Shown here piece after piece: positions 58,421 to 64,000 of a DNA stretch of 64,000 nt (position 1 is its first letter; each line of letters opens with the position of its first letter). Under the pieces are notes generated by a model. The model was not told the origin of the DNA. It saw only the letters and a program-made list of their open reading frames with translations, and made no database searches. This DNA comes from Ornithodoros turicata (lineage: Eukaryota > Arthropoda > Arachnida > Ixodida > Argasidae): contig NC_088202.1 of assembly GCF_037126465.1 (NCBI RefSeq), positions 103,447,962 through 103,511,961 on the forward strand. Direction: 5' to 3'. The position numbers were made by a program, and so were the translations under genes.

Positions 58421-60177
58421 TGGTTCTACATAAGGACGTCGCGCATATCCCCATTACTATGTGGAGGTAAACTCCCCATTCATCATCTCGCTATCAAGTT
58501 GTTGTTGTTGTTGACAGCACCGATGTCTTGCCTCGAGAAAGAGGCCTCTCTCCATTTGCGCTACTCAGAAAGAGAGGGACGCTCGCACAAAACATGCAGC
58601 TTTGATGTGTGACGAATTTCCCTTTCTTATCAGACATTAATTTGCATTACAATAACTTCCAACTCTTAACAATATCATCTTTACATTTTCAGGTGCATAG
58701 GTACACACTCCTCTCCATTTTATGTTTTCTTAAAACCAACCAACCAACTTTTATAGTTGCGGCCCTGATGACAGCTGAATTAACTGACTATAAAATTAGT
58801 TGCTGACTGCTGGATTGTATTATTTTCAAAATTAAGGCTCCCAGTGAGCAAACACGATATGGCTTTGTTTTCTATTTTTTTTCCTGATTCCTTTCCTTTA
58901 CATATAAAGTGTGTGTCGTCGCATTCGGTTGTAAAACCGAAAAGGGAAGAGAATCTCGAATTGATACAGTCAGCGTTCAATGATAAAAGTGTTCAGACCA
59001 ATACCTGGGGGGGGGGGGGCGTTAGGCGCCTAGCTATGGTGACTAAAGCATTATCATTGTTCTTGACGACAGACCATTGAGATAGATATCCAACTGTCTT
59101 TAGAACAGAGTACAAATTGTGCCCAGGTGGAATTTAGTAATATTCTGATTCTTAAGTTCGACCATACATAATCACAATTGGTAGCTCAAATTTGCTGACT
59201 TTCAGAACCCCGAACCAGGCAAACGTTGATTGCGGATAACATGTAGCTAACAAAACATGCCTTTCTCTACCTCGTCCAATCTAACATGTAGGGTGGAACG
59301 CACTTCGCACCTTAGCTGATTCTGGTCACCGACTGCAATCTTAGTATATCTTTTTTTTTATCGTTTTCTCTCAATAGGGAGAAGGCTATGCAAAGTTAAA
59401 ATACTGCCAGTACAGTATATATTTCCAACCATATGCAGTACCATGCACAAGCAGCGGATATTATTTTCAAGCAAAACAATAGCTTAACAGTTTGATAGAG
59501 AGCTTTCCCCTCCCACTTGGTTTCTCGTAGCCGTGCTGCAGGTCATTGAATACATTGAATAGCCATCATTGATCATTGCCATCACAGCCATCATAGCCAT
59601 CATTGATTCGCCAGATCTGTGATCTGCGTTCAGATCTGTGGAGCGTTCTTCTGGCGCACTGTCTGCATCACGTCGTAAGATGTGGCGCAATGGCTTCAGA
59701 TGGAGCATGTACTGTAAAAATAAGTCGTCTCTGCATGAGCTGTCACTTCCTGGAAAAATTGCGTGCTCTAAGCGCTCTGCGTCGTTTCGCTCTTAATTAC
59801 TGCTCCATGATGATAAATTGTTCTCCCACTTTTGCTCGTGAACACATCGAAGCCATCGAAAAAAAAAACATAACAAAAAAGAAAAAATGCCTGTCAACAA
59901 ATGAACCAACACTTCGTCTGCAGGGGTGAGACATTGGGCACTCGGCACCGAAATACAGTCGCATTTGCGGCCGCATTATTTGCCGACGTTCTAAATCACA
60001 AATACGTTTTCAATGTAACGCAATAAGTTCAATTTCTAAGAAAATTCCGAAAATTTACAGCGTTACATTTTACATTTTGTCTTTACTCGTACATTTTTGG
60101 AGCACATAGTCTTGTAAAATCACAACTTGTCTACGACACGACGAGTCACAAGACATCAGTGTCCGACACGACAGTGC
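58421..60177. other. Unassigned non-coding stretch
   Basis: No gene supported. A 13-base G run is at 59007-59019. An imperfect GCCATCATTGAT-type tandem is at 59561-59608. A-rich sequence is at 59860-59887. Confidence 0.4.
59561..59608 (+). repeat. Short AGCCATCATTGAT tandem
   Basis: AGCCATCATTGATCATTGCC is followed by two further GCCATCA-containing units. Confidence 0.6.
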
Positions 60178-60362
60178 CGATGAAAGATGAAAGTCACTGA
60201 AAAGGTTAGCCAGCTGTAGCGATCGATCCCACATCTTCTGGATTACCGGTCCAGGGCTCTACCAATTGAGCTAAGCTAACACGCCTCTCCAGGGACTTTC
60301 GGGGTGCGTCATCTGAAGGGACGACAAACCAGCCACTCACTCACCCTCCTTTCACTCTTACA
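60178..60362 (-). repeat. tRNA-Thr-like SINE, copy 1
   Basis: The minus strand contains a complete tRNA-shaped sequence from GTTAGCTTAGCTC to AGCTGGCT. Flanks are CCCGAAAGTCCCTGGAGAGG and AGTGACTTTCATC. This copy has changes in the T loop (GATCGATCGC) that damage the B box. Confidence 0.75.
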
Positions 60363-60509
60363 TTTTTTTGCTCACTCATACAACACATTCATACGACGGA
60401 AATCGACGCAAGCGGCACCTGTTGAACAAGAGAGAAACTGATATTCTGAGGCTGGAACAAACATACAAGGGACAGATACAAACAAAGCCTCAAACTGCCT
60501 AGGAAATCA

Positions 60510-60712
60510 ACGATGAAAGATGAAAGTCACTGGAAAGGTTAGCCAGCTGTAGGGATCGAACCCACATCTTCTGGATTACCGGTCCAGGGCTCTACCAATT
60601 GAGCTAAGCTAACACGCCTCTCCAGCGACTTTCGGGGTGCGTCATCTGAAGGGACGACAAACCAGCCACTCACTCTCACTCACCCTCCTTTCACTCTTAC
60701 ATTTTTTCACTT
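60510..60712 (-). repeat. tRNA-Thr-like SINE, copy 2
   Basis: On the minus strand, the acceptor GTTAGCT pairs with AGCTGGC. The D arm is GCTC-AATTGGTA-GAGC, the anticodon arm is CTGGA-CCGGTAA-TCCAG (anticodon GGT, but C instead of U at position 33), and the T arm is GTGGG-TTCGATC-CCTAC. All four stems pair with a few G-U pairs. The identical flanks at copy 1 and at 25.0 kb show it is a dispersed repeat, not a single tRNA gene. Confidence 0.75.
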
Positions 60713-61115
60713 TTCACCCTTACACATGAATGTGTCGTATGAGTGAGCAAAATTTTTGGTCCATGGCACGGTCAGCGTTGACCAGATTGGGTTCCAAAGT
60801 TGAATGAGCGTTGGCCGCCGATAGCTGAACGACGGACAGCCACTGTCAATCCTCGAGCTTGGTCTGACATAGTTGACCAAGCTCTTGCCGTTGTCGGCTT
60901 CGTCCACGGGGTTAACGTTGGACCCACGATGGCTTTTGTTTGGGTTGTCACTGAGCCACGATAAAACCAGCGTTAACCAAGTTGACTTTCTAGGTTGACC
61001 CAGTGTTGTCAGCCGATGGAAGGCCGGTATCAATCTCTAAGGGTGGTCTGACCTGATGGTTGTCGGAGATATAGTTCCACAATTTTGCTGGCAACCGTCG
61101 CCCATGCGCCAAAAT

Positions 61116-61634
61116 GGGCGCGTTAAGTAGCGACTCTTGCGCTCCAAAGGGAGTGACTCTAACTCCACACGGAAACGCTCCAAATCCTCCCCTGCTTGCC
61201 AGCCACCCTGTATCGGCTTCCGCTCACACCTATTTCCGCTTCGGGGTGCTTGGCTTGGCAGACACCAGACACCGCAGGCGTGCGATTTTTAAAAGCGGAG
61301 CATTTAATAAATTGATTTTGCGAAATGCTGAGTCGATGCATCGTTTGTTGCAAATTTGTGCAACCCACATTCGAGGTGGAGGAGTCTTTTTGCAGCGTAG
61401 TGCAGTTATCAACACCACGATTCACGTCATCTACCTGCCAAAACGCCATAACCACCAAAGAACATCTGTACGCTGCAGGAACTACGTCACTACACTTCCG
61501 TTTCGTCCCGGTCCTTTTCACTCCATCACTCCGTTTCTGAGATGCAGTTACACGCACTGGAAGTGTGATTGGCCGTTTAGTGGATGGGGTCACTCATGAC
61601 TCCTTTGATTCTGGAGACTCCACTTAACGCGCCC
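61116..61634. mobile_element. 519-bp MITE, GGGCGCGTTAAGT ends, AAT duplication
   Basis: GGGCGCGTTAAGT on the left is mirrored by ACTTAACGCGCCC at the right end, flanked by AAT (61113-61115 and 61635-61637). Inner TIR sequence also pairs, with divergence (CTCCAAAGGGAGTGACTC with GAGTCATGAGTGACCCC region). Open frames inside overlap on both strands and look like chance. Confidence 0.8.
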
Positions 61635-61637
61635 AAT

Positions 61638-62955
61638 GACAATGTACCGGCGAAAGACCGAGTCATTAGAGCTGCAGTTGCGTCCTGCCTTTACACTGTC
61701 TAATAAGACGCATATTATTATACTGTGAATGGTTATGTATTAAGAGGTGGGCTGAAATGTTCCTTGTCTAGTGTATTTGCTTGCGCGCTCAAGAGAAGAA
61801 AGTTTAGGCATTACAGTAGAACGGCAGAACTCAATACGTTTCGTCAAATGTTGTGCTGACGACCTGTTCGGCGGTCTTTCATTTTATTATTTTTATCACA
61901 AGTTTTCGTCCTACAAGGAAACTGTAATGAAACATGATTTAATTTTTCAGAGAAAACAAAAAATAAGAAGAGCCCTCCAGTGGCCTGGCTTAGTAAAAAT
62001 AAGTAAATAAATAAACAGAATGGAGAATGTGGCCCTACTCTGTGAGGAGGCAACTCACGGGGTTTCCGCTCTGCGACAATGCACAGGCCCACGCTTCGCT
62101 GTTAATCCGTGACTTGTGAACAAAGGACGACGTCTTTATTTGCCCTAGCCCTCCGTAGCGTGCTTCCTCGACTTTGCGGTTGTGGGCTCGTTTTGTTCCT
62201 TCTAATTTCCAATGTTGGAATATTTATTGAAAGGGCGCAGGTGAAAGCAAATTCGCGGACGGAGCGGCACTCGACCTTGAAATGAATGCGCCCCAATTAG
62301 CATCGACGTTGAATCGCCACGTTATAGGAACGTGGAAAAATGTTTCGCTGCATGGAGTTCCCGTTTGGGTTCTACACCGCTGCAGTGCAGAGTTTAGTGG
62401 TAGCAGTATAGGGAGCGGAAAGGTAGAGATAAGGACACTAAGCCGTCGGATTAACTTGAGAGCGGTGGGGCGTTTCGATCTGCTAGCGAAATGTAACCGT
62501 TGCAGTTCCACGCAATTGCATCCCGAACAAACGATCCCATGGCATCCACTATAAATGAGCCCTCGCCAACTTTCGATAGAGTCTAGAAAAAGGAAAGGAA
62601 AGGAAGGAAGTGAAGATAGAAAATGCGAACTTTGAAAACAGAACAACAACTTTATTTTGAGATGATGAATGGGGAGTTTCATTGCCAGGGGCGATACTTT
62701 ACCCCATTGCTCGTGGTGATGTCGGGAATGCAATAATGAGCCCCTAAACAAATGAACTAACAGAGATATAAATGGCACAGTAGTAGAAGGCAGGAAACTC
62801 GTATACTCTCTTACCGCAGCTTCATCTACCACAATTTGTTTTTAGAAAATCAGTGCGAAGGCTTTCTAATAGCCTTCCCAATTTTCCAAGCTGTTAAATT
62901 AACAAAGCAAAGCTGATCTAGCTTACGTTAGAAGGTCGTCACTCGCAACAATGCC
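61638..62955. other. Unassigned non-coding stretch
   Basis: A (TAAA)n-like run at about 62000-62014 may be a LINE tail. A 202-codon minus frame (62224-62832) is long but shows no motif, and I do not regard it as supported. Confidence 0.4.
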
Positions 62956-62960
62956 GGCAC

Positions 62961-63232
62961 CAGCTCGCGTGGCGCAGTGGTTATGATCATCACCTTCCAC
63001 GCCGAGACTGGGAGGTGACGCGAGTTCGAATCCCGGCACCGGCTCTGCTGTCTCACGGTTTTCCCTGGGTTTTCAGACCTTTCCAGACGAAGGTCGGAAC
63101 AGTTCCTCCTGAAGTCGTCCCGGGACACATACTAACCCCCCCCCCACGCCGTCCCTCACTCCTTCCTGCTGTCCTCTGTTCACGTCTGTTATACACCGCT
63201 CATAGCCACAGTTGCTTCGTGGCGCAAACACA
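62961..63232 (+). repeat. tRNA-derived SINE, family A, full copy
   Basis: A box GTGGCGCAGTGGTTA and B box GAGTTCGAATCCCGGC lie at tRNA spacing, giving an internal RNA polymerase III promoter. They are followed by GGTTTTCCCTGGGTTTTCAG, TCCAGACGAAGGTCGGAACA, CCTTCCTGCTGTCCTCTG and TAGCCACAGTTGCTTCGTGG. Confidence 0.85.
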
Positions 63233-63235
63233 GAA

Positions 63236-63555
63236 TTGAAAAAAACATGGCAAAAATTCAGTCATTGGCCGTCTCTCTTACCTTTCCCTCTTTTTCCTGC
63301 CCTTCACCCTTGCAGGCAATGGCCTTCACTACTCACTGGCATATTCATGATACTCATGCCAGTATTTTTCTACTGGTAGAGAGTCGACGCCCTGCTCGGA
63401 CATAAACGTCTTTTCTTACTCCGTGAGTCATCGGAGCTTGGTCTTCGTGATAGGCATTGCAACAACAACAACAAACACACTGATGATCATGAATGGAGGA
63501 ATTGGTCACCTGGGTTGTGGTCTACTACCCCAATGTGATGTACGATTTTGAGTGA
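63236..63555. other. Unassigned spacer with (AAC)n
   Basis: GCAACAACAACAACAAAC at about 63460-63478 looks like a retroposon tail. Nothing else identified. Confidence 0.4.
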
Positions 63556-63601
63556 TTTCCTCCATAAGCTTCACTGCCTCCTGGCGCGCAGCCTCTGAGT
63601 G

Positions 63602-64000
63602 TGCTTCGGAGTCCCTCTGGCGGCAGAGACCCATATGGTCATTGCTGAGGCTAAGGAATCCCCACTTGAAGTGCTTCGCTACGGGGAGACGTGTCGGCAG
63701 TACCTCCGCCTTCTAGCTCACCATCGGTGGCATCAGCTAGTTAGGAAGCTTCGGAGACGCAAGCACAGCAGTGTACACCCATGTGTCTCTCAACTGAAAG
63801 CTAGCGTACCTGACTTTGTGGTCGCACCGACAGCTCCCAGCACTCCTCCTTGGACTTGTCCGATGCCCTGCATTTCTCTGTCGGTGCCTGGGCTAACAGG
63901 GAAGAAAGGCAACGTCGCTGCATGCGTGACGAAGCAGCTCACTCTCGATATGATGAGCTCGTGTTATGATACTTCCACCGCAGTTTTCACGGACGGCTCA
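63602..64000 (+). pseudogene. LINE RT C-terminus entering RNase H (runs off window)
   Basis: A frame open for 133 codons to the window edge. It begins VCFGVPLAAETHMVIAEAKE (the post-RT region: typical CLGLPR..S...AEA), continues HRWHQLVRKLRRRKHSS, TPPWTCPMPCISLSVPGLTG and KQLTLDMM, and ends AVFTDGS, the first RNase H aspartate box. This is the same domain arrangement as the LINEs at 31 and 39 kb but on the plus strand. An in-frame stop just upstream (about 63597) and lack of the RT palm indicate 5' truncation. Confidence 0.8.

Noticed and set aside
60510..60712. A genuine tRNA-Thr gene
   Set aside because: It carries C33, it has a tandem copy with identical flanks and a third fragment at 25 kb, so it is a dispersed repeat.
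61159..61593. 144-codon and 161-codon overlapping frames as genes
   Set aside because: They lie on opposite strands almost entirely inside a MITE and have no recognisable domain.
62224..62832. 202-codon minus-strand open frame as a gene
   Set aside because: No recognisable domain and low-complexity Ser/Leu/Phe-rich composition.
1..64000. CRISPR arrays, operons or bacterial genes
   Set aside because: No regularly spaced repeats and no prokaryotic gene organisation. All features are of eukaryotic transposon type.

Overview
The window looks like repeat-dense intergenic DNA of an arthropod nuclear genome, most probably a hard tick. The evidence is the mixture of tRNA-derived SINEs, I/R1-type and CR1-like LINEs, Ty3/gypsy debris, Tc1/mariner debris and many small foldback (MITE-like) elements. 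There are long homopolymers and microsatellites, and I could not identify any intact host gene. Species-level assignment is not possible from the sequence alone. Almost every recognisable protein segment belongs to a mobile element and is frameshifted or truncated.

Layout. 1-15.4 kb: mostly unassigned non-coding DNA, with a degenerate Ty3/gypsy pol fragment (3.9-5.2 kb, minus) and microsatellites. 15.4-19.7 kb: SINE pieces and two TA-flanked MITEs (15929-16536; about 19339-19692). 21.4-30.3 kb: the highlight, an 8.9-kb giant near-palindrome (21445-30333) with AG...CT terminal inverted repeats and a 6-bp target-site duplication (CAAGTC). These are the hallmarks of Polinton/Maverick (adintovirus-lineage) insertions. 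It carries none of the usual Polinton core genes. Instead, two diverged inverted copies of one end of an element (about 3.3 and 3.8 kb) flank a 1.8-kb loop. Each arm holds a copy of a small gene with a tentative Bcl-2-like fold, followed by a second unknown gene that is complete only in the right arm. 31.0-36.2 kb: a nearly full-length but broken I/R1-type LINE on the minus strand (CCHC ORF1, APE endonuclease, RT, RNase H), abutting a CR1-like RT fragment (36.17-36.54 kb). 38.6-46 kb: SINEs, an RNase H LINE tail (39.5-40.4 kb), and a gypsy element with its 5' LTR, gag, protease and integrase remains but no RT (43.76-45.9 kb), invaded by a SINE. 47.35-48.24 kb: a MITE with a TCA duplication and a Myb/SANT-like ORF. 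51.9 kb and 61.1 kb: two more MITEs. 57.8-58.24 kb: a mariner remnant. 60.2-60.7 kb: a tandem pair of tRNA-Thr-like SINEs. 62.96-63.23 kb: a complete SINE. 63.6-64.0 kb: another LINE entering its RNase H domain at the window edge.

How the parts relate. There is no operon-like or pathway logic. The history is one of nested insertion and decay. The palindromic element is the item that does not fit a standard catalogue entry. Its structure resembles a copy-back (snap-back) deletion derivative of a protein-primed linear DNA element that kept two integration-competent ends and was then inserted in the chromosome.
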